In this document: positions 18,211 through 26,011 of the stretch, in pieces
How the letters are laid out: each line of letters begins with the position of its first letter
Position numbering within the stretch: position 1 is the stretch's first letter
From: Bacteroidota bacterium
GTDB lineage: Bacteria > Bacteroidota > Bacteroidia > Chitinophagales > Chitinophagaceae
Length of the DNA: 44,893 nucleotides
Direction: 5' to 3'
NCBI GenBank assembly: GCA_013288445.1
Contig: JABDBX010000009.1
Coordinates: forward strand, 1-44,893
The notes under the pieces: generated by a model
Database searches by the model: none
Told to the model about the DNA's origin: nothing
What the model saw: the letters and a program-made list of their open reading frames with translations, nothing else
Program-made: the position numbers and the translations under genes

Positions 18211-18518
18211 GGAAATGTCGTTAAGTTAAGCAAAAAATCGCGATGGATGATGCTGACGGCATCAAACGTTTATAGAAAACCCTATACAGAATGAGTAACG
18301 ATGCCGAAGGTATCGAACCCACGTTTGTTTGGGTTTCCCTTAGTGACGTTGACGAAATAAATACCACTATATGGCGAAGTTATTTTTCGTTTATGCGAGG
18401 CGCAAAATCCGCGAATAGTGAGCTATTTAAGGACTTTTGGGACGAAGCAGAAATGAAAAAGAACAAGTCAGATGGTGGTATTTATTTTGTCATCGTCACT
18501 TAACTTAACAACATTGCC
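18211..18518. mobile_element. MITE-like element M1 (308 bp) with 5-bp duplication
   Basis: The left end reads GGAAATGTCGTTAAGTTAAG and the right end is its near-perfect reverse complement (CTTAACTTAACAACATTGCC). TTTCA is duplicated directly on both sides (18206-18210, 18519-18523). The interrupted target, read through, is CCTTTCAGGGC, a palindrome that is intact in the R copy at 33.1 kb. No transposase fits inside, so the element is non-autonomous. Between 18343 and 18499 it contains the F1 foldback element. The ORF 18291-18503 in the track lies wholly inside and is not a gene. Confidence 0.8.
18343..18499. mobile_element. Foldback element F1 (157 bp), TSD TTA
   Basis: One of three copies of a 157-bp element. 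The outer 25 or so bases are a near-perfect inverted repeat (GTGACGTTGACGAAATAAAT at the left; the right end read backwards is GTGACGATGACAAAATAAAT), and the pairing continues with mismatches through inner arms to an apex 'ATAG-TGAG-CTAT' at its centre. It is flanked by TTA on both sides (18340-18342, 18500-18502), a 3-bp target duplication. It lies inside element M1. Confidence 0.85.
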
Positions 18519-18535
18519 TTTCAGGGCTGTCCAGG

Positions 18536-20977
18536 TTATTTTTCCTTTGGCTTCCGCTTAAAAAACCGCCCTATGCCTTTTTTCTTATCCTCGCCATAAT
18601 AACCACTGCCATATGACCCGTAACCATAACCATAGCCATATCCATGACCGTAACCATAACCGTAGCCATATCCATAGCCTTCCTCGTATCCATAACCGTA
18701 TGCAAAGCCCCTGTTGGCAAGCACATCATTCACAATAAAGCTGAGGCGGGGTATTTTGCCACTATAATACAGCTCATTAGGAATGTTTAGTTGTTGCTTA
18801 AAGGTATGGCCCTGCCTGATGATATACAGTGTGGTATCGGCATACCTGTTTATCAGTTGCGCATCAGTTACCAACCCCACCGGCGAAGTATCGACAATTA
18901 TATAATCGAATTGCTCGCGCAGGTGATGGAATAACTCCTCTGTGCGCGGCAAGAGGATCAGCTCTGCCGGATTAGGTGGAATAGCCCCGGAAGGAAGGAT
19001 AAACAAATTGGGGTCGATGCCCGACGGAATGATTATGTCTTTATAATCGGTTTTCCCAATCGCATAGTTGGAGAAGCCATTCGTATTTTCGAGGCCAAGC
19101 GTTTTAGATATTTTGGGCTTCCGGAGATCAAGCTCCATCAGTATCACCTTCTTGCCAGACATGGCTAGCGTGATAGATAAATTGACGGCAATAAAGGATT
19201 TACCCTCACCGCTCATGCTCGATGTGATCATCAGCACCTTATCGTTTTTATCAGTAAGCAGGTACTGCAGATTTGTGCGCAGGGCACGGAATTGCTCAGA
19301 GATTATGGTACGGCTGTTTTTCTTGATCGCCACATTTTCGCCATCGATGTTGTTGCCAATTTCTCCTATAATAGGTATGGAGGTAAGCCTGGAAATATCT
19401 GCCTTGCTAATTATCTTTATGTTCAAACCTCGGCGAAGAATGATGATGCCAAAAGGGATTATAGTGCCTATGAGTAAAGACAACATTAGTATGCGCGGCT
19501 TGTTTGGAAGCACCTGGCCATTGGTTATGGCGGGGTCTATGACGCTGGCATCGGCTACAGTGGCCGCTTTCTGAATAGCGGTCTCTTCCCTTTTTTGCAA
19601 CAGGAAGATGTACATGTCCTGTTTGATCGTCTTCATTCGGGCAGAATCCAGATACACCCGCTCCACGCCCGGCACCTCTGCTATTTGCTTGTTTATAGCA
19701 GCTAATTCCGCTTTTATTTTGTCCACCTTTAGCTGTGTTGCCTGCTTGGACGAAACCAGCGAACTCACAATGTTCTGCTTTATTTCATTTTTCTGCGCTA
19801 TTAGTGTTTTTGTTATCGGGTTGTTCCGGGTATGGGATATGAGGTTGGTCTCTATTTCTGAATGAAGGGCATTGAACTTGTTGAGCATATCAGATAGCCC
19901 CTCGTTATCCAACAGGGAAGCCGGCAAAATGATCTGCTTATCTTCTTTATCATCTGTCTTTTCGAAATAATTGCTTACGTCTGCGATCTCTTCCAGTTCC
20001 GCTTCTTCTTCTACCAACTTCTCTACTGTCTCTGCACTTCTTTTCACCAGTTCCTGCGACTGGACAGACATGTCGGCGATATTATTTCTTTGCTTAAAGG
20101 AAACGATACCATTTTCTACCCCCGAAAGCTCGTGGGATACTATCTCGATCCTTTTATTGATAAACTCAAGCGTGCTGTTCGAGATGCGGTTCCTGTTGTC
20201 AATGTTGGCATCCATGTATATTTTCATCAGGGTATTGATGAAGTCCACTGACTTTTCAGGGATGGCGTCTTGCATGGAAATGGTGATATAACTGGCCGAT
20301 TTGCTTGGCGGGCTAATGTCAATCTGGTACATATAGGACGTAGCCACGTCAGACACCGGGTTGATATCTATTGAGTATTGCAATCTATCGGGTGTAAAAA
20401 ATGCAGTTTTCACCAATACCACTCTACCCAACCCAACAGTAATGGTATCGCCCCATTTGCCCGGTATTGTTTTACCATTGGTCTCTACTACCTGGTAGTC
20501 GTTTTGCCCCAGGATATTGATCTTGCAATCGTAATAATCATCAATAGAATCGGCTATAATGAAGGTAAACGGCCTGTTGTTATACAGGTGGGTGGTCTTA
20601 AACCTGCCTGCCACCGAGTAGTCCACATTCAGGTGCAGTTCTTTTACCACTTTGGCTATGGTGGCCCTGCTTCTGAGTATCTCTATTTCGTTGTCAATAT
20701 TTATTTTATTGTCTAATTTCAGCATCTGGGCTATATCATCGCCGGATGTGGAACTGCCTTTTTTAGAATCTATGATCAGCAACTCGCCCGAAGACCTGAA
20801 AATAGGAGTAGAGTAACGGAGAACCAGGTTGCCAATGATCAAAGAAATAATAATGCTGCCTAACAACCAAGGCCAGATGGCCAAAACAGTTGACACCAGC
20901 CATTTTAAATTAAAATTGCCTTCGTCTTCTACTTTAAGTTTGTTTTCAGGAAGAAAAGGTTGTTTCGTACCCTCCAT
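18536..20977 (-). CDS. Polysaccharide biosynthesis tyrosine autokinase (Wzc-like)
   Basis: An 813-aa inner-membrane co-polymerase and BY-kinase. Order: Wzz domain between two membrane segments (about residues 35-55 and 500-520) with long coiled coils, then the cytoplasmic kinase with Walker A 'SSMSGEGKSFIAVNLS', A' 'VILMELDLRKPKIS' and B 'DYIIVDTSPVGLVTDAQ'. The C-terminus is a remarkable Tyr/Gly repeat with 15 tyrosines ('GYGYGYGYGYGHGYGYG'), the site of autophosphorylation in this family. It controls chain length and export together with the Wza-like lipoprotein four bases upstream and the PHP phosphatase of the same cluster. Confidence 0.94.
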   Translation of the reverse strand: MEGTKQPFLPENKLKVEDEGNFNLKWLVSTVLAIWPWLLGSIIISLIIGNLVLRYSTPIFRSSGELLIIDSKKGSSTSGDDIAQMLKLDNKINIDNEIEILRSRATIAKVVKELHLNVDYSVAGRFKTTHLYNNRPFTFIIADSIDDYYDCKINILGQNDYQVVETNGKTIPGKWGDTITVGLGRVVLVKTAFFTPDRLQYSIDINPVSDVATSYMYQIDISPPSKSASYITISMQDAIPEKSVDFINTLMKIYMDANIDNRNRISNSTLEFINKRIEIVSHELSGVENGIVSFKQRNNIADMSVQSQELVKRSAETVEKLVEEEAELEEIADVSNYFEKTDDKEDKQIILPASLLDNEGLSDMLNKFNALHSEIETNLISHTRNNPITKTLIAQKNEIKQNIVSSLVSSKQATQLKVDKIKAELAAINKQIAEVPGVERVYLDSARMKTIKQDMYIFLLQKREETAIQKAATVADASVIDPAITNGQVLPNKPRILMLSLLIGTIIPFGIIILRRGLNIKIISKADISRLTSIPIIGEIGNNIDGENVAIKKNSRTIISEQFRALRTNLQYLLTDKNDKVLMITSSMSGEGKSFIAVNLSITLAMSGKKVILMELDLRKPKISKTLGLENTNGFSNYAIGKTDYKDIIIPSGIDPNLFILPSGAIPPNPAELILLPRTEELFHHLREQFDYIIVDTSPVGLVTDAQLINRYADTTLYIIRQGHTFKQQLNIPNELYYSGKIPRLSFIVNDVLANRGFAYGYGYEEGYGYGYGYGYGHGYGYGYGYGSYGSGYYGEDKKKGIGRFFKRKPKEK

Positions 20978-20981
20978 AATT

Positions 20982-21776
20982 CTATTTTACATTTCTGAAT
21001 ATAAGTACAAGGGATGCAAGGGAAATCACTGTGGATAATATGCCAAGATTACGGATAAGCAAATTGTCACTACCCTGTATTTTGATCTTATTCGGCTCCA
21101 CATATATCATATCTCTCTGTTTTAACCAATAATATGGCGACTGGAAGATTTTAGTATCCCTCATGTCAAAACGGACGAATTTTTGCCTGTCGCTGTCATT
21201 TCTTATCAGCAATATATTGTCTCGCTTTGCGGTTAGGTTCAGGTCGCCCGACAAGGCTATTGCATCTATGATGTTTACCTTCTCGCTGGGCATATTTATG
21301 GTTCCGGGCTTGCCCACATCACCCAAAACGGTTATATCAAAATTGGCTATCCTTACATTTACCACGGGGTTATTAAATAGCTCTTTGTATTTCTGCTTTA
21401 TCACTTCCCTCGCTTCAGTGGTCGTCAATCCTCCAACCTTCACAAAGCCTATAAACAGGAGTTCGATATATCCGTTTTTATCCACCAGGAAGCCATTCAG
21501 CGGATTGAAGTTACCGGTAGAGTTTGTAGTAATAGGTGAGTTTCCGGCATTCTGCACTTCCGTTTGCAGGGTAATGGCCAAGTTGTCATTACTCTGGATT
21601 ATTGGGTCAACAAATTTTGTAGTCTGCTCTATTACAACGGGCTGTGAAGTGGAATCTGGCAAATCCTGGAAATACACTACTTTTTTGGCAGATATACACG
21701 AGCTCATCATCGTATATGCGACAAATAGCAATAAAAGACTAAAGCCGGCATAGCCCCGTCTGTTTAAATGGTACAT
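20982..21776 (-). CDS. Polysaccharide export lipoprotein (Wza-like)
   Basis: A 264-aa protein with a lipoprotein signal ('LLLLFVAYTMMSSC', Cys as first mature residue), then the Poly_export domain ('LAITLQTEVQNAG', 'GFLVDKNGYIELLFIGFVKVGGLTTTEAREVIKQKY') and an SLBB-type domain ('VTVLGDVGKPGTINMPSEKVNIIDAIALSG', 'LKQRDMIYVEPNK'). A hydrophobic C-terminal helix would cross the outer membrane as in Wza. It builds the export channel for capsule or exopolysaccharide and is co-transcribed with the Wzc-like kinase four bases downstream. Confidence 0.93.
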   Translation of the reverse strand: MYHLNRRGYAGFSLLLLFVAYTMMSSCISAKKVVYFQDLPDSTSQPVVIEQTTKFVDPIIQSNDNLAITLQTEVQNAGNSPITTNSTGNFNPLNGFLVDKNGYIELLFIGFVKVGGLTTTEAREVIKQKYKELFNNPVVNVRIANFDITVLGDVGKPGTINMPSEKVNIIDAIALSGDLNLTAKRDNILLIRNDSDRQKFVRFDMRDTKIFQSPYYWLKQRDMIYVEPNKIKIQGSDNLLIRNLGILSTVISLASLVLIFRNVK

Positions 21777-21790
21777 TCTAAAAATTTTAC

Positions 21791-21798
21791 CAAAAATA
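21791..21798 (-). promoter_or_regulatory. -7 box TATTTTTG upstream of the Wza-like gene
   Basis: The minus strand reads TATTTTTG 14 bases before the ATG at 21776, an exact TAnnTTTG match. It would be the promoter of the wza-wzc pair. No convincing -33 element was found. Confidence 0.4.
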
Positions 21799-21988
21799 CT
21801 TCAAAATAGGGAACGGAAGGAAAATAAGTTGGGTTGAATTGACGCAGGATTCAGTGCCAGATTGGGTTAAAAATATCTGAAAGGGCTTTTGCCAGATGCT
21901 CTGGGGGGTAATGGCATAGCAAGCACAAAATATTCACACCAAATTCTTTTTTCTTGTGTGCCGTTCTTTTTTTTTACAGGCGGTTTTT

Positions 21989-22105
21989 CTACATGAAGGC
22001 TTTGTAGTTACGTATATATTCGCTTATCGCAGCTTTTTCTTCCAGTGTCAAAGGTTCGCTTATAATTATGAAGTCAACTCCGGCTGGTTCTTTAATATGT
22101 GCCAT
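21989..22105 (-). CDS. Small 'IKEP..VDF' protein, copy 2
   Basis: A 38-aa gene too short for the ORF track: 'MAHIKEPAGVDFIIISEPLT' then 'LEEKAAISEYIRNYKAFM'. It shares the xxIKEPxxVDF start and the E/K-rich helix with the 58-aa protein at 10112-10288, so the frame is under selection. It lies 50 bases downstream of the Rpn nuclease gene on the same strand, just as copy 1 lies behind the GNAT-like gene. An AT-rich stretch with 'AAACATAAAAT' precedes the ATG. Function unknown. Confidence 0.65.
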   Translation of the reverse strand: MAHIKEPAGVDFIIISEPLTLEEKAAISEYIRNYKAFM

Positions 22106-22155
22106 AATTTTATGTTTTAAAATATTTATCAACCAATATTTGGGAAGATTTCCAG

Positions 22156-22998
22156 TTAAAGGTTAATGTTCTTTATTTCATCTTCCCGAAGACCGGTTAG
22201 TTTTGAAATCGTTTCTATACTTAACCCGTTTTCCAGGCAGTTCTTTGCAACCAGTAAGATGCCTTCTTCAATCCCTTCTCTTCTGGCGGTTTTCATCTGG
22301 GCGATATGATCCCGGTATGCTTTGAGGCCCGCGTAATAGGTCGCCTGCGCTTCCTGGCTCATTTTTGATAATTCTGCTTTTTCGATAGCTTCTATAAATA
22401 CCACCTCATTCTTAAAAATATCAGGAATTGCCTGAAATGATTCCAGGTTTTTGATAAAAAATAGCCATTGGTCGAGCCGGGTTTCCAATTCATGCTCACT
22501 TTTGTTGAAATTGGGCATTTCTAAGTAGATATACGTGAGCTTATCATAAACCTGTTTATTGTGCTGGTTTTTGATAGTGTGCGTATGCACCACCTCACCT
22601 ATTTCCCCTTCATTTCCATAATCACTGAATTTAAAATCCAGTAACCCTATACAATACACCGCCTTTAAATTAAAGTCCCAGTCGCCCTTTACAGCCTGGC
22701 CACTAATAGGGAACGTAGAATAATAAATGGTGCGCTCAATAAAATAATCCTGCTTGGCTTTTTGCAGCTCTACTATGAATTTTTCGCCCTGTTCGTTTTC
22801 GCAGTATATATCATAAACCGCTTTACGCTCATTTATTGTAACAGGTAATTGCTCTGTATTTTTAAATGTAAGGTCTTTAATATGGGTGGTAGTAGGCAAC
22901 AGGGAATTAAGGAAATCAATAAGGATTGTCTTATTGGCTTCTTCCCCAAAAATCTTCTTAAATCCGTAGTCGGTAAAGATGTCTATATATTTTGCCAT
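22156..22998 (-). CDS. Rpn-family PD-(D/E)XK recombination-promoting nuclease
   Basis: A 280-aa protein of the Rpn/PDDEXK_2 transposase-like family. 'YIDIFTDYGFKKIFGEEANKTILIDFLNSLL' is the typical N-terminus, and the nuclease core is 'KAVYDIYCENEQGEKFIVELQKAKQDYF', giving D...E-x-Q/K (VYDIYC, IVELQKA) as the metal site. The C-terminal 'ARREGIEEGILLVAKNCLENGLSIETISKLTGLREDEI' is the usual helical end. In E. coli such proteins are DNA endonucleases that raise RecA-independent recombination, and recent work ties the family to phage defence. It lies inside the polysaccharide cluster next to the F2 repeat, clearly as an insert. Confidence 0.9.
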   Translation of the reverse strand: MAKYIDIFTDYGFKKIFGEEANKTILIDFLNSLLPTTTHIKDLTFKNTEQLPVTINERKAVYDIYCENEQGEKFIVELQKAKQDYFIERTIYYSTFPISGQAVKGDWDFNLKAVYCIGLLDFKFSDYGNEGEIGEVVHTHTIKNQHNKQVYDKLTYIYLEMPNFNKSEHELETRLDQWLFFIKNLESFQAIPDIFKNEVVFIEAIEKAELSKMSQEAQATYYAGLKAYRDHIAQMKTARREGIEEGILLVAKNCLENGLSIETISKLTGLREDEIKNINL

Positions 22999-23019
22999 TA
23001 TACTGCAATTGATAATTAA

Positions 23020-23176
23020 GTGACGTTGACGAAATAAATACCACCATATGGCGAAGTTATTTTTCGTTTATGCAAGGCACAAAATCCGCGAATAGTGAGC
23101 TATTTAAGGACTTTTGGGACGAAGCAGAAATGGAAAAGAACAAGTCAGATGGTGGTATTTATTTTGTCATCGTCAC
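23020..23176. mobile_element. Foldback element F2 (157 bp), TSD TAA
   Basis: The second copy of the 157-bp foldback, about 95% identical to F1 by eye. It is flanked directly by TAA on both sides (23017-23019, 23177-23179). It lies 21 bases upstream of the Rpn start codon, so it is probably transcribed with, or sits in the promoter of, that gene. The track ORF 23070-23264 runs through it and is not a gene. Confidence 0.85.
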
Positions 23177-23236
23177 TAAAGCAAATTTAGGAATTTATTT
23201 TAGTCGCGGCAGCAAACCATATTATGCGAAAATCAA

Positions 23237-24532
23237 TCATAACCGTGCAGTAACCATCTTCTGATCGAGACAGCCCTTAACGTCATAGATGATGCCCCCC
23301 GGATTTACCCATGTGGTCCAATCCGTGTTTAGGAACGTGGAGTGCGCTACCGTCAGGATTAGCGAGTCGAACAGTTTACCTTCTGGAAGGGTGGAAATGA
23401 TCTCGATGCCATATTCATGCGCAACGTTTTCTGGCTTTGCCCAGGGATCGTAGATGGTGAGGTTTATTTCGTACGATTCCAGTTCCCTTATTATATCTAT
23501 TACGCGCGTGTTCCTCACATCCGGGCAGTTTTCCTTGAATGTGATACCCAGTAAAAGCACGTTTGCGCCTTTTACAACTATATCTTTTTTTATCATCAGC
23601 TTCACCAGTTCCCCAGCTACATAGGAACCCATGCCATCATTCAGCCGCCTGCCTGCGAGTATTATCTCCGGATGATAGCCCACTTCCTGCGCTTTCTGCG
23701 CAAGATAATATGGGTCAACACTGATGCAATGGCCGCCTACAAGCCCCGGCTTGAAGGGCAAAAAATTCCACTTGGTTGCAGAGGCTTCGAGTACCTGGTG
23801 GGTATCAATGCCTAAGCGGTTAAATATTTTGGCCAGCTCATTTACAAAGGCAATGTTGATATCCCTTTGTGCATTCTCTATAACTTTTGCGGCCTCGGCC
23901 ACTTTTATGCTGGCAGCCTTATGAGTGCCCGCTGTAATAATAGACCGGTACAGGGCATCCACCTTATCGGCCGTTTCGGCTGTTGAGCCGGATGTGATCT
24001 TTTTTATTTTGGATATAGTATGCTGTTTGTCTCCGGGATTGATGCGTTCGGGAGAATAGCCGCAAGAGAAATCTTCATTAAACAGAAGGCCTGATACCCG
24101 CTCCAGCACCGGCACGCACTCATCTTCCGTAACGCCCGGATACACCGTGGACTCATACACTACAATGTCCCCCCTCTTCAGCGCCCTGCCCACGGTTTCA
24201 CTCGCTTTGTATAGCGGGCCGAGGTCTGGCCGGTTATTCTTGTCAACAGGTGTAGGTACGGTAATAATGTAAATATTGCACTTAATTAAATCAGCCGCAT
24301 CGCTACTGCAAAACAGCCCATTGGTCTCAATTCGCGATGTTGGGCAAATTAGCTCCTTTAACACTGGTTCCTCAATTTCAAGGGTAATATCGATACCATC
24401 CTGTAGTTCCCCAACACGTTGCCGGTTGATGTCGAAGCCAACCACCGGGTATTTTTTGGCAAACTCGGCAGCCAATGGCAAGCCCACATACCCAAGCCCT
24501 ATAACCCCAATACAATATGATGAATGCTCCAT
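23237..24532 (-). CDS. Nucleotide sugar dehydrogenase (TviB/WbpO-like)
   Basis: A 431-aa UDP-sugar 6-dehydrogenase. The NAD-binding N-terminus is '[33 protein letters not shown]'; '[20 protein letters not shown]' and '[16 protein letters not shown]' follow; the catalytic loop '[18 protein letters not shown]' carries the active-site Cys. These features, with '[11 protein letters not shown]' in particular, favour the TviB/WbpO group (UDP-N-acetylhexosamine to the uronic acid) over UDP-glucose dehydrogenase. It supplies an acidic sugar for the capsule or exopolysaccharide made by this cluster. It starts 34 bases after the phosphatase gene on the same strand. Confidence 0.92.
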   Translation of the reverse strand: MEHSSYCIGVIGLGYVGLPLAAEFAKKYPVVGFDINRQRVGELQDGIDITLEIEEPVLKELICPTSRIETNGLFCSSDAADLIKCNIYIITVPTPVDKNNRPDLGPLYKASETVGRALKRGDIVVYESTVYPGVTEDECVPVLERVSGLLFNEDFSCGYSPERINPGDKQHTISKIKKITSGSTAETADKVDALYRSIITAGTHKAASIKVAEAAKVIENAQRDINIAFVNELAKIFNRLGIDTHQVLEASATKWNFLPFKPGLVGGHCISVDPYYLAQKAQEVGYHPEIILAGRRLNDGMGSYVAGELVKLMIKKDIVVKGANVLLLGITFKENCPDVRNTRVIDIIRELESYEINLTIYDPWAKPENVAHEYGIEIISTLPEGKLFDSLILTVAHSTFLNTDWTTWVNPGGIIYDVKGCLDQKMVTARL

Positions 24533-24566
24533 GAAATAAAAGTCTGTTGAAAAACCCCTGCATGTA

Positions 24567-25337
24567 TCAAAAACACAGCCTGGAATTTAAAAAAGGATAG
24601 CCCGCAAATGTATGATAATCTTTTGTGGCTGCCATAGCTTTGAGGGTTGCGGCATGTCGTTCGTGGTGCATATCGGTGCCGCAATAATCGTACATGCCTT
24701 TGGCAAGAAGCTGATCTGCAACTACTTTAATATTGCGGCCATAGTACCCGGAGACGGACAGCATATTTAGCTGCAACAGGCAGCCCCTGTCTTTAAGTTC
24801 CTGGTACGTGCTTATGTCATTGTGAAAAAACAAGTAGCGCTCCGGGTGTGCAAGTATTGGGCGGTACCCGGCATTCACCATTTTATAAATAATGTCGGCA
24901 AGCATGGGGGGTTTATACAGCATAGAGCATTCTACTAATACCTGTTTTTCATAAATGGTAAGGAGGGGCTCGGTATCCAGCAGGTTCATAAAATATTCGT
25001 CCATGTAGTATTCCGCTGCTGCTTTTATGGAAATATTCAGATTTTGCTCCTTCATAGCTTCCTGCAGCACAGCCAGGCCGGAGGATATGGTTTGAGCCGT
25101 ATTGGGATAGTAATCTATCATTACGTGCGGAGTAGTAATAATGGTTTTATACCCCATGTCTATCATGGCACGCACCAATTTCAGGCTATCTTCAATAGTT
25201 TTTGCGCCATCGTCTATCCCTGGTATCAGGTGGGAGTGCAGGTCGGCACCCAAAAAAGACCAGTTCGCATTTTCGGGTATGGGCAGATCAAACCCTTCAT
25301 TTTCCCGTTTCTTCCAGTTGAACAACCTCGAAAACAT
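24567..25337 (-). CDS. PHP-type tyrosine-protein phosphatase (CpsB/YwqE-like)
   Basis: A 256-aa PHP-domain phosphatase. Metal-binding residues sit in '[23 protein letters not shown]', 'ITTPHVM', '[10 protein letters not shown]', '[11 protein letters not shown]' and '[11 protein letters not shown]'. Enzymes of this type remove phosphate from the Tyr-rich tail of BY-kinases, so its partner is very likely the Wzc-like kinase of the same cluster, whose tail has 15 tyrosines. The N-terminal '[16 protein letters not shown]' is basic. It is the first gene of the minus-strand polysaccharide group. Confidence 0.9.
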   Translation of the reverse strand: MFSRLFNWKKRENEGFDLPIPENANWSFLGADLHSHLIPGIDDGAKTIEDSLKLVRAMIDMGYKTIITTPHVMIDYYPNTAQTISSGLAVLQEAMKEQNLNISIKAAAEYYMDEYFMNLLDTEPLLTIYEKQVLVECSMLYKPPMLADIIYKMVNAGYRPILAHPERYLFFHNDISTYQELKDRGCLLQLNMLSVSGYYGRNIKVVADQLLAKGMYDYCGTDMHHERHAATLKAMAATKDYHTFAGYPFLNSRLCF

Positions 25338-25489
25338 ACAAGCAAGGTAATGAAAAAACGGGAAAAGGGATTTTGTGCGCTCATAGAGGGTGCAGACGTA
25401 CAGAATAACCTAACGTTGTGGCTCATCAGGGCAGCAAAACGAGAAATAAAAGCCTGAAATTTTTAAAGTAGTAATTCCAAAAAGTTACT

Positions 25490-25497
25490 TACCTTTG
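25490..25497 (+). promoter_or_regulatory. -7 box TACCTTTG upstream of tRNA-Trp/secE/nusG
   Basis: TACCTTTG matches TAnnTTTG exactly and is the best such box on the + strand before the tRNA gene. It sits only 12 bases before a terminator-like hairpin, so either transcription runs straight through that hairpin or another start is used. Confidence 0.35.
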
Positions 25498-25508
25498 CCT
25501 TCCGGTTG

Positions 25509-25541
25509 AAAAGTCAAAAAGGGTTACTTTTTGGCTTTTTT
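25509..25541 (+). terminator. Rho-independent terminator-like hairpin with no upstream gene
   Basis: AAAAGTCAAAAAG - GGTTA - CTTTTTGGCTTTT forms a 13-bp stem with one G-U pair and is followed by a T-rich run. It is oriented for + strand transcripts, yet no + strand gene lies between 15401 and here. It could attenuate the tRNA-Trp/secE/nusG transcript or be what is left of a former upstream gene. Confidence 0.6.
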
Positions 25542-25550
25542 GATTTTTTG

Positions 25551-25600
25551 GTAATTTGGAATTCCGGATATGGGGAGTTTCCTGGAATTTGGAATTTAGC
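25551..25600 (+). repeat. TTTGGAATTT-type repeat patch
   Basis: AATTTGGAATTCC and GGAATTTGGAATTT occur within 50 bases. The same motif family flanks the four-helix-bundle gene at 29.8-30.4 kb, but no such gene is present here. It may be a solo scar of that element. Confidence 0.4.
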
Positions 25601-25636
25601 GTTTTTGATGTTATTAACAATTGAAGTTCTTTATAA

Positions 25637-25707
25637 ACGGGCATAGTTCAACGGCAGAATAGAGGTCTCCAAAACCTTCGATCGTGGTTCGAATCCACGT
25701 GCCCGTG
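25637..25707 (+). tRNA. tRNA-Trp (anticodon CCA)
   Basis: A full cloverleaf can be drawn: acceptor stem ACGGGCA/TGCCCGT, D stem GTTC/GAAT, anticodon stem GAGGT/ACCTT with loop CT-CCA-AA, T stem CGTGG/CCACG with loop TTCGAAT, discriminator G. CCA at the 3' end is not encoded, as is common in Bacteroidota. It is followed by secE and nusG, a conserved order in many bacteria. Confidence 0.95.
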
Positions 25708-25748
25708 CTGTTTTTTTAAAGTTAATCCGTTAAATGGTTAACTCGTTG

Positions 25749-25799
25749 ATTGGTTAAAAGGGCTTACCTTTTAACTAATTAACTAATTAACTAATTAAC
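25749..25799 (+). repeat. Hairpin plus TAACTAAT tandem repeat before secE
   Basis: ATTGGTTAAAAGG - GCTTA - CCTTTTAACTAAT makes a 13-bp stem with one G-U pair (25749-25779). Its 3' arm runs into three tandem copies of TAACTAAT (25773-25799) ending 14 bases before secE. There is no T run, so it is not a terminator; it may be a processing signal between the tRNA and the mRNA. Confidence 0.5.
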
Positions 25800-25813
25800 C
25801 AAAAAGAAAGAAT

Positions 25814-26011
25814 ATGAGCAAATTTGGCAATTACGTACAGGAAGCTTATGATGAGTTGATACACAAAGTGAGCTGGCCAACCTGGGAAGAATTACAGCAA
25901 ACTACTATCATAGTGCTGATCGCGCTTGCTATTGTTACCGGCGTGGTATTTGGAATGGATTTCGTTTCAAAGAACGTATTGGAGTTTATCTATAACATTT
26001 TGGGTAAATAA
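25814..26011 (+). CDS. secE: Preprotein translocase subunit SecE
   Basis: A 65-aa short-form SecE with a cytoplasmic amphipathic helix 'YVQEAYDELIHKVSWPTWEELQQTT' (the 'KVSWPT..EL' element is the family hallmark) and one membrane segment 'TIIVLIALAIVTGVVFGMDFV'. It clamps SecY in the SecYEG channel. Its stop overlaps the first base of the nusG ORF, consistent with a coupled operon. Confidence 0.96.
   Translation: MSKFGNYVQEAYDELIHKVSWPTWEELQQTTIIVLIALAIVTGVVFGMDFVSKNVLEFIYNILGK

Larger units (their letters stand above)
18171..18529 (+). repeat. R-type REP-like core, split by element M1
   Basis: Two small palindromes form the core of the R family: CGATGGGCgatGCCCGTCG (18171-18189) and CCTttcaGGG, the latter split by the M1 insertion with TTTCA on both sides (18206-18210 and 18519-18523). 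The same core, 'GCGATGGGC...CCCTTTCAGGG' style, occurs in the R copies at 26.8-27.2 kb and 33.1-33.3 kb. The outer ends of the R family are not present here, so this copy is truncated or a shorter variant. It fills the gap between the Wzm-like permease and the tyrosine kinase gene. Confidence 0.7.

Noticed and set aside
18291-18503. ORF of 70 aa (MSNDAEGIEPTF...) and its relative at 23070-23264
   Set aside because: Both run through F elements, which are self-complementary; the third copy has a stop in this frame, and the shared peptide simply reflects shared repeat DNA.
18600-18690. Regular short repeats resembling a CRISPR or minisatellite
   Set aside because: The repeats are hexamers in frame within the tyrosine kinase gene and encode its Gly-Tyr tail; there are no spacers.
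23237-24532. UDP-glucose 6-dehydrogenase assignment
   Set aside because: The [11 protein letters not shown] block and overall pattern fit the TviB/WbpO N-acetylhexosamine group better.
25749-25799. Terminator between tRNA-Trp and secE
   Set aside because: The stem is AT-rich and followed by TAACTAAT repeats rather than a T run.
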